Positions 8,569 to 14,718 of a stretch of 16,201 bases of DNA are shown here, one piece after another; position 1 is the stretch's first letter, and the number at the start of each line of letters is the position of its first letter. Source of the stretch: Nitrospiria bacterium (GTDB lineage: Bacteria; Nitrospirota; Nitrospiria; JACQBZ01); assembly GCA_919901335.1 (NCBI GenBank), contig CAKKOZ010000006.1, positions 2,039-18,239 of the forward strand. Direction: 5' to 3'. The notes beneath the pieces are model-generated. The model saw nothing but the letters and a program-made list of their open reading frames with translations. It was not told where the DNA came from and searched no databases. The translations under genes were made by a program, and so were the position numbers.

Positions 8569-9926
8569 CCAGAAACGCGCGCCTGTTCGGAGGAAAGAAA
8601 TTTTTCAAGGTAACCGGTCGAGATCCGACCCTTCTGAAACACGGCGTCATCGAAGATTCGTTTATGGAGCGGGATCGTCGTTTTGATTCCCTCGACCATG
8701 AACTCATCCAGAGCCCGACGCATCCGGGCGATGGCCGCATCCCGGTTTTCGGCATGGACGATGAGCTTGGCGATCAGCGAGTCGTAATGCGGGGGGACCA
8801 GGCCGTTGCACATCATCGCAGTATCAACACGGACCCCCGGCCCGCCGGGAGACCGAAAGGCCGAGATCGTCCCGGGAGACGGCGTGAAGGTGTCCGGGCA
8901 CTCGGCATTGATCCGGCATTCGAAGCTGTGGCCGCGCAACTTGATGTCGCTCTGGCGGAACTCGAGCGGCCGGCCGGCCGCAATCTTGATCTGTTCCTTG
9001 ATCAGATCAATTCCGGTCACCATCTCGGTCACCGGATGCTCGACCTGGATCCGGGTGTTCATCTCCATAAAATAGAACCGGTGATCCTTGTCCAGCAGGA
9101 ATTCCACGGTCCCGACGTTGCAGTAATTGACCGACTTGGCCACTTCCACCGCAACGGCCCCGAGTTCCCGCCGAAGCGGTTCATCCACCGCCGCAGACGG
9201 CGATTCCTCAATGAGCTTTTGGTGCCGGCGCTGGACGGAACAGTCCCGTTCCCCCAGATGAACCGTCCGGCCTTTTTCATCGGCAATAATCTGGACCTCG
9301 ATATGCCTCGGCTCAAGGAAATATTTTTCCAGATAGACGCCGCTGTCCCCGAACGCCGTCTTGGCCTCGGCCTGGGCCGTCTGGAACGCCGACAGAAGAT
9401 CCTCCTCCTGCGTCACCACCCGCATCCCGCGCCCGCCCCCGCCCGCCGTCGCTTTAATGATGACCGGATAGCCGATCCGCTTTGCCACCTCCAGCGCTTC
9501 CTTCTCTTCCGGGATGATTCCCTGGCTGCCCGGCAGAACCGGGAGGCCTTTCTTGACCATGATCTCCCGGGCCTTCGCTTTGTCTCCCATCATGGCAATG
9601 TTCTCGGAGGTCGGCCCGATGAATTTGATCCCGATGGACTGGCACACCTCCGCAAAGTGCGCGTTCTCGGCCAGAAATCCGTATCCCGGATGAATCGCAT
9701 CGGCGCCCGTAATCTCGGCCGCGCTCAGGATGTTCGGAATATTCCGGTAGCTCAGAGCGGCGTCCGGCGGTCCGATGCAGATATGCTCGTCCGCCAGACG
9801 GACGTGAAGCGCCTTCGCATCGACTTCGGAATAAACCGCCACGGTTTTTATCCCGAGCTCACGACAGGCCTGGATGACCCGGACGGCGATCTCGCTTCGA
9901 TTGGCCACTAAAATTTTTTTGAACAT
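8565..9926 (-). CDS. accC: Biotin carboxylase subunit of acetyl-CoA carboxylase
   Basis: ATP-dependent carboxylation of the biotin on AccB, the first half reaction of acetyl-CoA carboxylase in fatty-acid synthesis. 453 residues, normal length and nearly in register with E. coli numbering. N-terminal pre-ATP-grasp domain begins MFKKILVANRSEIAVR; IHPGYGFLAEN at 79-89; ATP-grasp glycine loop KATAGGGGRGMRVV at 158-171; EPRHIEVQI at 205-213; Lys238 in HQKLIEE; catalytic EMNTRIQVEHPVTE at 288-301 with Arg292 and Glu296; Arg338 in ECRINAE; YDSLIAKL at 381-388. There is no biotin-carrier domain fused at the C-terminus, so this is the stand-alone bacterial type. It follows accB after 15 bp and overlaps thiE by 4 bases. 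The carboxyltransferase genes accA/accD are not in the window. The SD upstream of the ATG is weak. Confidence 0.98.
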   Translation of the reverse strand: MFKKILVANRSEIAVRVIQACRELGIKTVAVYSEVDAKALHVRLADEHICIGPPDAALSYRNIPNILSAAEITGADAIHPGYGFLAENAHFAEVCQSIGIKFIGPTSENIAMMGDKAKAREIMVKKGLPVLPGSQGIIPEEKEALEVAKRIGYPVIIKATAGGGGRGMRVVTQEEDLLSAFQTAQAEAKTAFGDSGVYLEKYFLEPRHIEVQIIADEKGRTVHLGERDCSVQRRHQKLIEESPSAAVDEPLRRELGAVAVEVAKSVNYCNVGTVEFLLDKDHRFYFMEMNTRIQVEHPVTEMVTGIDLIKEQIKIAAGRPLEFRQSDIKLRGHSFECRINAECPDTFTPSPGTISAFRSPGGPGVRVDTAMMCNGLVPPHYDSLIAKLIVHAENRDAAIARMRRALDEFMVEGIKTTIPLHKRIFDDAVFQKGRISTGYLEKFLSSEQARVSG

Positions 9927-9941
9927 GCGCGTGCGGATCTT

Positions 9942-10412
9942 TCAGGCCGGTGTCAGGGGTTCAATGCGGAACAGAGGCTCGCCGTATTCAACCGGCTGGG
10001 CGTTTTCGACCAGGATCTCGACGATTTTTCCGTCCCACTCGGATTCGATCTCATTCATGAGTTTCATCGCCTCGATCACGCAGATAATCTGTCCCTTCTT
10101 GACGACGCTCCCCACCTCGGCATAGGGATCCGCATCGGGAGCCGGCGAACGATAAAACGTCCCCACAACCGGTGCGGTCAGGGTCAGCCAGCCGGCCGGC
10201 ATCGGCACCGGCGCAAGCGTGGACGCTTGCGGGTGCGGGGCTTCCGCGGGAGCCGCCGGTGTCGATGGAAGTCCCTCGGGTGCGGGGGGCGGAGGAAGGG
10301 ATGAGCGTTCCTTTTTGATCCGAACCCGCACGCCGGATTTTTCCAGCTCCAGCTCCGAGATTTCGCTTTGCTGAATCAACTCGATCAGCTCTTTTAGCTC
10401 CTTGAGATTCAT
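9942..10412 (-). CDS. accB: Biotin carboxyl carrier protein of acetyl-CoA carboxylase
   Basis: 156-residue carrier that is biotinylated by BirA and shuttles CO2 between AccC and the AccAD carboxyltransferase. N-terminal helix (LKELKELIELIQQSEISELE), a basic strand, then a Pro/Ala-rich flexible linker at about 38-74. The biotinyl domain occupies 78-155, with the 'thumb' segment PVVGTFYRSPAPDADPYAEV and the attachment motif CVIEAMKLMNEIE; Lys117 is the expected biotinylated residue. The motif is AMKL rather than AMKM, as in many bacteria. ATG at 10412 lies 6 bp after the efp stop with no evident Shine-Dalgarno, suggesting coupling to efp. A 9-bp-arm inverted repeat lies inside the linker-coding region (10212-10231). 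Confidence 0.97.
   Translation of the reverse strand: MNLKELKELIELIQQSEISELELEKSGVRVRIKKERSSLPPPPAPEGLPSTPAAPAEAPHPQASTLAPVPMPAGWLTLTAPVVGTFYRSPAPDADPYAEVGSVVKKGQIICVIEAMKLMNEIESEWDGKIVEILVENAQPVEYGEPLFRIEPLTPA
10212..10231. repeat. Near-perfect 20-bp palindrome inside the accB linker region
   Basis: Two 9-base arms, CGCAAGCGT and ACGCTTGCG, are exact reverse complements separated by GG. They lie within the segment coding the low-constraint Pro/Ala linker of AccB (residues around PQASTLA). In RNA this gives a stable hairpin, although a 2-base loop would open at least one pair. It may be chance in GC-rich coding DNA, a local mRNA structure, or one copy of a short dispersed palindrome. Confidence 0.6.
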
Positions 10413-10418
10413 TTGGGT

Positions 10419-10976
10419 TTATGCCCGCTCCACATACGCATGACTTCGAGTGTCGATTTTGATGACGTCCCCCTCTTCGAGATACAGCGGCACTTTAATC
10501 GTCGCCCCGGTTTCGAGGACGGCCGGCTTGGTTCCGCCGCTGGCCGTATCTCCGCGGACACCGGGATCCGTCCGGGCGATCTTGAGATTGACAAAGGTCG
10601 GGACTTCCACGGTCAGCGGCTTGCCTTTGTAGATCAGGATTTTCACCCGCATGTTCTCTTTCAGGAAATCCCGGCTTTCCCCCAGTTGACCCTGGTCGAA
10701 GGACAGCTGCTCGTAGCTGGATGTGTCCATAAAGTGGTACTCGGGCCCCTGGGCATACAGGAACTGCATCTCTTTTTCTTCCATGTCCGGCTCGTCGAGC
10801 GTCTCGCCGGAACGATAGGTCCGTTCCAGAATATTCCCGGTTTTAAGGCTCTTCAGCCTCGTGCGGACGAAGGCGCCTCCTTTTCCGGGTTTGACATGCT
10901 GATAATCAACGATGATGAACGGCTCGCCGGAGATTTCGACCTTGGCGCCGCTTCGAAATTCGCTTGTTGAAATCAC
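10419..10976 (-). CDS. efp: Translation elongation factor P
   Basis: Binds between the P and E sites of the ribosome and relieves stalling at polyproline stretches. Three OB-like/KOW domains in the usual order and normal length (185-187 residues). The domain I tip loop reads VKPGKGGAFVRTRLKSL; the lysine in PGKG is the position modified in many bacteria (Lys32 from the start given here, Lys34 from the alternative). The C-terminus carries the EF-P signature region: VKPGKG-domain partner strands, then LPL-like TVEVPTFVNLKI, GVRGDTASGGTKPAVLETGATIKVPLYLEEGDVIKIDTR type motifs in short form. Start: two in-frame GTG codons at 10982 and 10976; family starts such as MISTSEFR favour 10976, and AAGGGG precedes it by 5 bases. 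No epmA, epmB, ymfI or earP gene is in view, so the modification type is unknown. It is followed by accB after 6 bp, a common neighbour. Confidence 0.97.
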   Translation of the reverse strand: MISTSEFRSGAKVEISGEPFIIVDYQHVKPGKGGAFVRTRLKSLKTGNILERTYRSGETLDEPDMEEKEMQFLYAQGPEYHFMDTSSYEQLSFDQGQLGESRDFLKENMRVKILIYKGKPLTVEVPTFVNLKIARTDPGVRGDTASGGTKPAVLETGATIKVPLYLEEGDVIKIDTRSHAYVERA

Positions 10977-10993
10977 ACCCACCCCTTCTTATC

Positions 10994-11016
10994 CTTGACT
11001 CGATCCACAGGTCAAG
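10994..11016. repeat. Inverted repeat in the efp leader
   Basis: Arms CTTGAC and GTCAAG (exact reverse complements, 6 bp) separated by 11 bases, between the roadblock stop and the efp start. As RNA on the minus strand the downstream arm ends next to the AAGGA that would serve the GTG at 10982, so the hairpin would partly mask that site while leaving the AAGGGG before the GTG at 10976 free. No T-run follows, so it is not a terminator. Short and possibly chance. Confidence 0.35.
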
Positions 11017-11020
11017 CGCC

Positions 11021-11377
11021 TTATAGTTCCGTCTTCAGTTGCGAGCCGGCGCGCCGGAGCAAAAAACGCGCCTTTCCTAAATTGCCGTCCGGACGAATCA
11101 CGAGAATCAGAAAGTACTCGGCCGTGACTCGACGGAGCATCACCACGGAACGGTCCGTGATGGTCATCAGTTCCGAGACCGCTCCGAATTCGACCGACTC
11201 GGACAGCATTCCAGCCGACTTGAACAGCCCGCCAAACTCAGCCCCGATCACCTGGAGATCAATCCGGGAATCCCGTTTTTGCTCCTCCACGACGATCCCA
11301 TCCATGCCGACGATGGCGATCCCGCCGGCCTCTTCCAGATCCTGGATCACCCGTTGCAGACTTTCGGCAAGACTCAT
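11021..11377 (-). CDS. Roadblock/LC7 domain protein
   Basis: 118 residues, essentially a single Roadblock/LC7 (MglB-like) fold: an N-terminal helix (AESLQRVIQDLEEAGG), first strands AIVGMDGIVVEE at 21-32, a central helix from about 43-57, then strands around MTITDRSVVMLRR at 71-83 and YFLILVIRPDGNLGKARFLLRR at 88-109. Proteins of this family dimerise and usually act as scaffolds or activators of small Ras-like GTPases (MglB for MglA), though stand-alone forms of unknown role are common. No GTPase gene is in the window. Its ATG overlaps the TGA of the upstream TPR gene (ATGA), so the two are translationally coupled and probably act together. efp follows after 38-44 bp. Domain call is good; the cellular role is unknown. 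Confidence 0.85.
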   Translation of the reverse strand: MSLAESLQRVIQDLEEAGGIAIVGMDGIVVEEQKRDSRIDLQVIGAEFGGLFKSAGMLSESVEFGAVSELMTITDRSVVMLRRVTAEYFLILVIRPDGNLGKARFLLRRAGSQLKTEL

Positions 11378-12369
11378 CGGTCCTGCCCTTTCTTGATGCT
11401 GTTCAGCCAGAGCTGAAGACGCTGTATCTTTTGCGTCTTCTGCCGCTCCCGATCCGCAACGGGCGCGGGTTCCGCGGGAGGCGGTTCCGTTGAAACGGCG
11501 GACGGCGGAGCGGGAACGGCCGAGGGGGATTCCGAAACCGGTTTTGCACCGCTTTTGATTTGCGGGCCCTCGTTCAGCCGCTTTGACAGCTCGACCGTCT
11601 CCTCCAATTTTCTAAACAACGCCTGGTGGCTCGGGTCCCTTGCCAGCAACCGGCGATAAATGGCGATCCCTTTTTCATAATAGCCCTGCTTGATATAAAG
11701 ATCGGCCAAGGCCTCGGTCGTGATTTCCTCGGTCGGCGGCGAAGCGGCCGGCTCTTCATCCAGAAACGGCTCCGACGTCTGGAGACGATCCGCTTCCGAC
11801 GGCACCGGAGGGGCCTCCATCGCAGCCGGTTCGGTCTTCGGTGCCGGTTGGGCGTGGGGGGTCTGTTCCACCTGCATCTCAACCGGGGCCGATTCCATCA
11901 AGACAGTGGATCGCTCCTGTATTTTCTGACGTTCCGCCTGCTCGATGCGATCCAATTCCTCCAGGATGAGCTTCATTTCGGCATCCCTGGAGTTTGACAA
12001 TAAGACCGCCTGACAGGAAACCCGGGCCTTGTCCGTCTGTCCCGCCTCCTTGTAGAGATTGGCCAGCTTCCGGTGCGCAAGAAGGTTTTCAGGGTCAGCC
12101 TTGATCACCTGTTCAAATTCGGCCTTCGCCTCGGCGATCTGACCCTTTTCAAGATGAACTTTTCCCAGAGTCGCCCGGGCGGCATGAAAGTGCGGGTGGG
12201 CCTTCAGTCCATCGGCTAGAATCACCACGGCCTCGTCCGGCATCCCGGCCCTCAGGTACTCTTCGGCCAACGGCACAAAGAGCCTCGACTTGGGATCTTT
12301 TGCCAATTTTTCGGTGAGTTTAACAATCTCGGGTGAAAGAGGACTTCCCTGTATTCTTTTTCCATCCAT
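11374..12369 (-). CDS. Tetratricopeptide repeat protein with Pro-rich linkers
   Basis: 331 residues, no signal peptide or membrane segment, so cytoplasmic. An N-terminal TPR array covers about residues 15-130 (three to four repeats; SRLFVPLAEEYLRAGMPDEA, AARATLGKVHLEKGQIAEA and AHRKLANLYKEAGQTDKA show the W/L-G-Y-A-type pattern). A charged helix at 132-152 leads into a Pro/Ala/Glu linker at about 160-213. One further TPR is at 217-250 (LADLYIKQGYYEKGIAIYRR). A second Pro/Ala-rich linker at 275-305 ends in a short basic amphipathic tail (KIQRLQLWLNSIKK). This TPR-linker-TPR-linker-tail layout suggests a scaffold. The stop overlaps the roadblock start by 4 bases, making that protein the likeliest partner, perhaps through the tail (inference). 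It has its own strong promoter just upstream; the Shine-Dalgarno is poor. No named function known to me. Confidence 0.85.
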   Translation of the reverse strand: MDGKRIQGSPLSPEIVKLTEKLAKDPKSRLFVPLAEEYLRAGMPDEAVVILADGLKAHPHFHAARATLGKVHLEKGQIAEAKAEFEQVIKADPENLLAHRKLANLYKEAGQTDKARVSCQAVLLSNSRDAEMKLILEELDRIEQAERQKIQERSTVLMESAPVEMQVEQTPHAQPAPKTEPAAMEAPPVPSEADRLQTSEPFLDEEPAASPPTEEITTEALADLYIKQGYYEKGIAIYRRLLARDPSHQALFRKLEETVELSKRLNEGPQIKSGAKPVSESPSAVPAPPSAVSTEPPPAEPAPVADRERQKTQKIQRLQLWLNSIKKGQDR

Positions 12370-12404
12370 AGAGAATTCAAAGAGATTGAGTTTGGAGACG
12401 CCAC

Positions 12405-12432
12405 ATCATAACAAATCCCGGCAAAAAGTCAA
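12405..12432 (-). promoter_or_regulatory. Sigma-70-type promoter upstream of the TPR gene
   Basis: On the minus strand: -35 TTGACT (12427-12432, 5 of 6 consensus), 16-base spacer, -10 TATGAT (12405-12410, 5 of 6), with an extended -10 TGT directly before it. The -35 overlaps the coaBC TGA stop codon. Transcription would start near 12398, leaving a leader of about 28 bases before the ATG at 12369. It would drive the TPR/roadblock pair and possibly efp and everything downstream. Confidence 0.7.
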
Positions 12433-13655
12433 CGAATGATCCGATCGTCCGTTCTCGACCGGGCTTTCAATTTCACGATCTCATCCAGAATGCGCTCGGC
12501 CACCTCGGCCTTGGACAGTTTGGGCAGCGCCGTGGTTGTACCGTGAGCGTCCATCAGCGTTACGATATTGGTATCCAGATCGAAGCCGGCACCTTCTTGC
12601 GTCACATCATTGGCCACGATCAAATCCAGCCCTTTTTGTTCCAGCTTGGCCCGGGCCCGATTCAGTACATCTTCGGTCTCGGCCGCGAAGCCCGCCACGA
12701 TTCGGCTGCCCCGTTCAGGGCCAAGATCTGAAAGAATATCCGGAGTGGGTTCCAGTTCAAGAAAGAGCGTAGAGGTATCTTTCTTGAGTTTCTGATCGGC
12801 CCGAAACCGAGGGCGATAATCCGCAACCGCGGCCGCCATGATCAGGAGGGTCGTTTCGGGGAAATACCGCCGGACGGCGTCCCGCATCTCCTCGGCCGTT
12901 TGTACAAGAACCCGCTCAACGTTTGCCGGACCGGCAAGAGACGTCGGACCGCTGACCAGAATGACCCGCGCCCCGCGCCACCGGGCGGCGCGCGCCAGCG
13001 CATAGCCCATCTTCCCGGAGGATCGGTTCGTGAGATACCGGACGGGATCAATCGGTTCCCGGGTCGGCCCGGCCGTGATCAGGACGGTTTCCCCGATGAG
13101 GTCGCATCGCCGACTTAAGCGGCTCAAAACGGCCGACAGGATCCTCTCCTCGGAGGCCAACCGGCCGACGCCTTCCTTCCCGGAGGCCAGGGGGCCTTCT
13201 TCGGGCGGAACGATTTGAACGCCGAGGCCGTCCAGAACGGAGAGATTGCGCTGCAGCACGGGATAGTTCCACATATCCCCATCCATCGCCGGCGCCATCA
13301 CCATGGGAGCCCGGCTGGCCGTCACAAGCGTCGTCAGGAGATCGTCCGCGATCCCATTTGCAATTTTGCCGATAATATTGGCCGTCGCCGGGGCAATCAG
13401 GATCAGGTCGACCTGTTCGGCCAGCGTCAAATGCCGGATTTCATCGGAGGGATCAAACAGGCTCGTGTAAACAGGCCGACGGGACAGAACCTGAAACGTC
13501 AACGGCGTGATGAATTGCCGCGCGGAGGACGTCATCACGACCGTGACTCGCGCACCGGCTTCAACCAGCCGCCGCAAAATCAGAACCGATTTATAGGCCG
13601 CAATGCTTCCCGTGACGGCCAAGAGAACATGTTTGTCGCGCAGAGTTGTTTCCAT
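12429..13655 (-). CDS. coaBC: Bifunctional phosphopantothenoylcysteine decarboxylase / phosphopantothenate-cysteine ligase
   Basis: Two steps of coenzyme A synthesis: CoaB joins cysteine to 4'-phosphopantothenate (CTP-dependent), and FMN-bound CoaC decarboxylates the product to 4'-phosphopantetheine. 408 residues, in register with E. coli numbering. CoaC domain 1-180: LLAVTGSIAAYKS (FMN site), His75 in IRHLTLA, IAPATANIIGKIANGIADDLL. CoaB domain from about 189: ITAGPTREPIDPVRYLTNRSSGKMG split over 193-216 with Asn210, AAAVADYRP at 274-282, Lys289 and the dimer loop KLKKD, and VANDV at 347-351. Oddity: position 125 is Asp (PAMDGDMW; usual Asn) and position 158 is Ser (PLASGKEGVGR; usual Cys, the redox residue in E. 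coli). Start: ATG at 13655 lies 10 bp after the rpoZ stop and gives METTLRDKHVLL; an open frame continues upstream to 13799, but that part is Arg/Trp-rich and is only the shadow of rpoZ. Confidence 0.97.
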   Translation of the reverse strand: METTLRDKHVLLAVTGSIAAYKSVLILRRLVEAGARVTVVMTSSARQFITPLTFQVLSRRPVYTSLFDPSDEIRHLTLAEQVDLILIAPATANIIGKIANGIADDLLTTLVTASRAPMVMAPAMDGDMWNYPVLQRNLSVLDGLGVQIVPPEEGPLASGKEGVGRLASEERILSAVLSRLSRRCDLIGETVLITAGPTREPIDPVRYLTNRSSGKMGYALARAARWRGARVILVSGPTSLAGPANVERVLVQTAEEMRDAVRRYFPETTLLIMAAAVADYRPRFRADQKLKKDTSTLFLELEPTPDILSDLGPERGSRIVAGFAAETEDVLNRARAKLEQKGLDLIVANDVTQEGAGFDLDTNIVTLMDAHGTTTALPKLSKAEVAERILDEIVKLKARSRTDDRIIR

Positions 13656-13665
13656 GGACGATCCG

Positions 13666-14040
13666 TTATTCCTCCGGCTCGACCGCCGGAGCCACTTCCA
13701 CTTTTCGGTTGTTGACATACACGGCCAGATCCTTCTTGATTTCGCTCTCGTCTTCCCGCGGCAACATCGTTTTGGCCTTGGCCCGGGCCCTGTCCTCAAT
13801 CGCTCGGGCCAGCAGGGACTCTTTCAATGCCGTCTTGGCCTCTTTGCCGGTCACAAATTCCGTCTTTCCCTGCAGCACCTCATCCAAAGCCACCGTTGAC
13901 GCCTTGGTGAACTTGCTCGTAATGAGAGGGCTCGAACCCTGCACCAGCTGCCGGGCCCGCTGGGCGGCGATGATCACCAAACGATACCGAGTGTCAATTT
14001 TGGTATCGTCATATTCCTTCAACAGCGACATCATATCCAT
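13666..14040 (-). CDS. rpoZ: DNA-directed RNA polymerase omega subunit
   Basis: Small RNA polymerase subunit that chaperones beta-prime; in many bacteria it forms part of a ppGpp site. 124 residues, longer than the 91 of E. coli. The conserved core is clear: TRYRLVIIAAQRARQLVQG at 17-35, then KFTKASTVALDEVLQGKTEF at 43-62. The C-terminal half (65-124) is a charged, probably helical extension ending in an acidic Val/Pro/Glu tail. ATG at 14040 is preceded by a G-rich run (GAGGGG) about 12 bases upstream; ATG codons two and three positions later are alternatives. The position between gmk and coaBC is the common bacterial order gmk-rpoZ-coaBC and supports the call. Confidence 0.95.
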   Translation of the reverse strand: MDMMSLLKEYDDTKIDTRYRLVIIAAQRARQLVQGSSPLITSKFTKASTVALDEVLQGKTEFVTGKEAKTALKESLLARAIEDRARAKAKTMLPREDESEIKKDLAVYVNNRKVEVAPAVEPEE

Positions 14041-14067
14041 CTTTTTAATACCCCCCTCTTGGTTGGC

Positions 14068-14718
14068 TTATTTTAAGAATTGCTCCCGGATCCAGTTTTG
14101 ATCGGCATGCGTCATCCGGAGCCGTTCCGCTAGAACAATGGACTCCAGATCACGCGTTGCTTTTTCAATCTTATCATTGATGATTAGATAGTCGTAGTCG
14201 ACAAAATTCCGAATTTCCTTCTTGGCGACGCGAAAGCGCCGCTCGATCTCCTCCGGCGCATCCGAACGCCGGTCCCGAAGTCGTTCCATCAATATTTCCA
14301 TTGAGGGGGGAAGGACAAAGATGAAGATTCCTTCCGGAAACCTTTTCTTCAACAGCTGCGCCCCCTGAACATCCACATCCAGCAGCAGGTCTATCCCGCT
14401 GTCCATCGTCCGCTTCAAAAACCCCGCATGGGTTCCATAAAGGTTATGGTGGACCCTGGCCCATTCGGCGAATTCCTCCTGCCGGACCCTTTGCATGAAC
14501 TCGGGTTCCGTTACAAAAAAATAATCCTTCCCGTTGACTTCGCCGGTCCGCGGCGCGCGAGTGGTGTATGAAATGGAATACTGCAGACCGGACACGCGAT
14601 GCGCCATTTCACGGCAGAGCGTGGTCTTCCCCGCGCCCGAGGGTGCGGATACGACCAGGAGCAGTCCCCTTCGCTTGGGGATGATCTTTCCCTTGCCCTT
14701 TAATTGTGCAGCGTTCAC
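14068..14718 (-). CDS. gmk: Guanylate kinase
   Basis: Phosphorylates GMP to GDP with ATP in purine nucleotide synthesis. 216 residues, about ten longer than usual because of a basic N-terminal extension (residues 1-17). P-loop SAPSGAGKTT at 24-33; GMP-binding SYTTRAPRTGEVNGKDYFF at 50-68 and EWARVHHNLYGTHAG at 85-99; DVDVQGA at 114-120; LID arginines in RLRDRRSDAPEEIERRF at 146-162. The start is a GTG at 14718 that overlaps the yicC stop (GTGA); no ATG occurs before the P-loop, so the GTG is the only good choice. rpoZ follows after 27 bp. yicC-gmk-rpoZ is a widespread neighbourhood. Confidence 0.97.
   Translation of the reverse strand: MNAAQLKGKGKIIPKRRGLLLVVSAPSGAGKTTLCREMAHRVSGLQYSISYTTRAPRTGEVNGKDYFFVTEPEFMQRVRQEEFAEWARVHHNLYGTHAGFLKRTMDSGIDLLLDVDVQGAQLLKKRFPEGIFIFVLPPSMEILMERLRDRRSDAPEEIERRFRVAKKEIRNFVDYDYLIINDKIEKATRDLESIVLAERLRMTHADQNWIREQFLK

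Noticed and set aside
8664..9911. Long plus-strand open frame (415 codons) opposite accC
   Set aside because: Mirror of the accC codon frame, with no recognisable fold and Arg/Asp/Pro-rich; accC is certain.
10891..10925. Plus-strand TTGACA inside efp, possible antisense promoter
   Set aside because: No acceptable -10 hexamer at 16-18 bases spacing.
10983..11020. Possible promoter for efp (TTGACC with ATAAGA 17 bases on)
   Set aside because: The -10 match is poor and a start there would lie on or after the efp start codon; the sequence is better explained as a ribosome site and a short inverted repeat.
12425..12470. Possible terminator after coaBC (T-run CTTTTTG next to the stop)
   Set aside because: Only a 4-bp arm could be paired before the T-run; the T-run is the end of the -35 region of a better-supported promoter.
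13992..13997. Minus-strand TTGACA inside rpoZ as an internal promoter
   Set aside because: The position 17 bases on reads ATCATC, not a -10; it lies in conserved rpoZ coding sequence.
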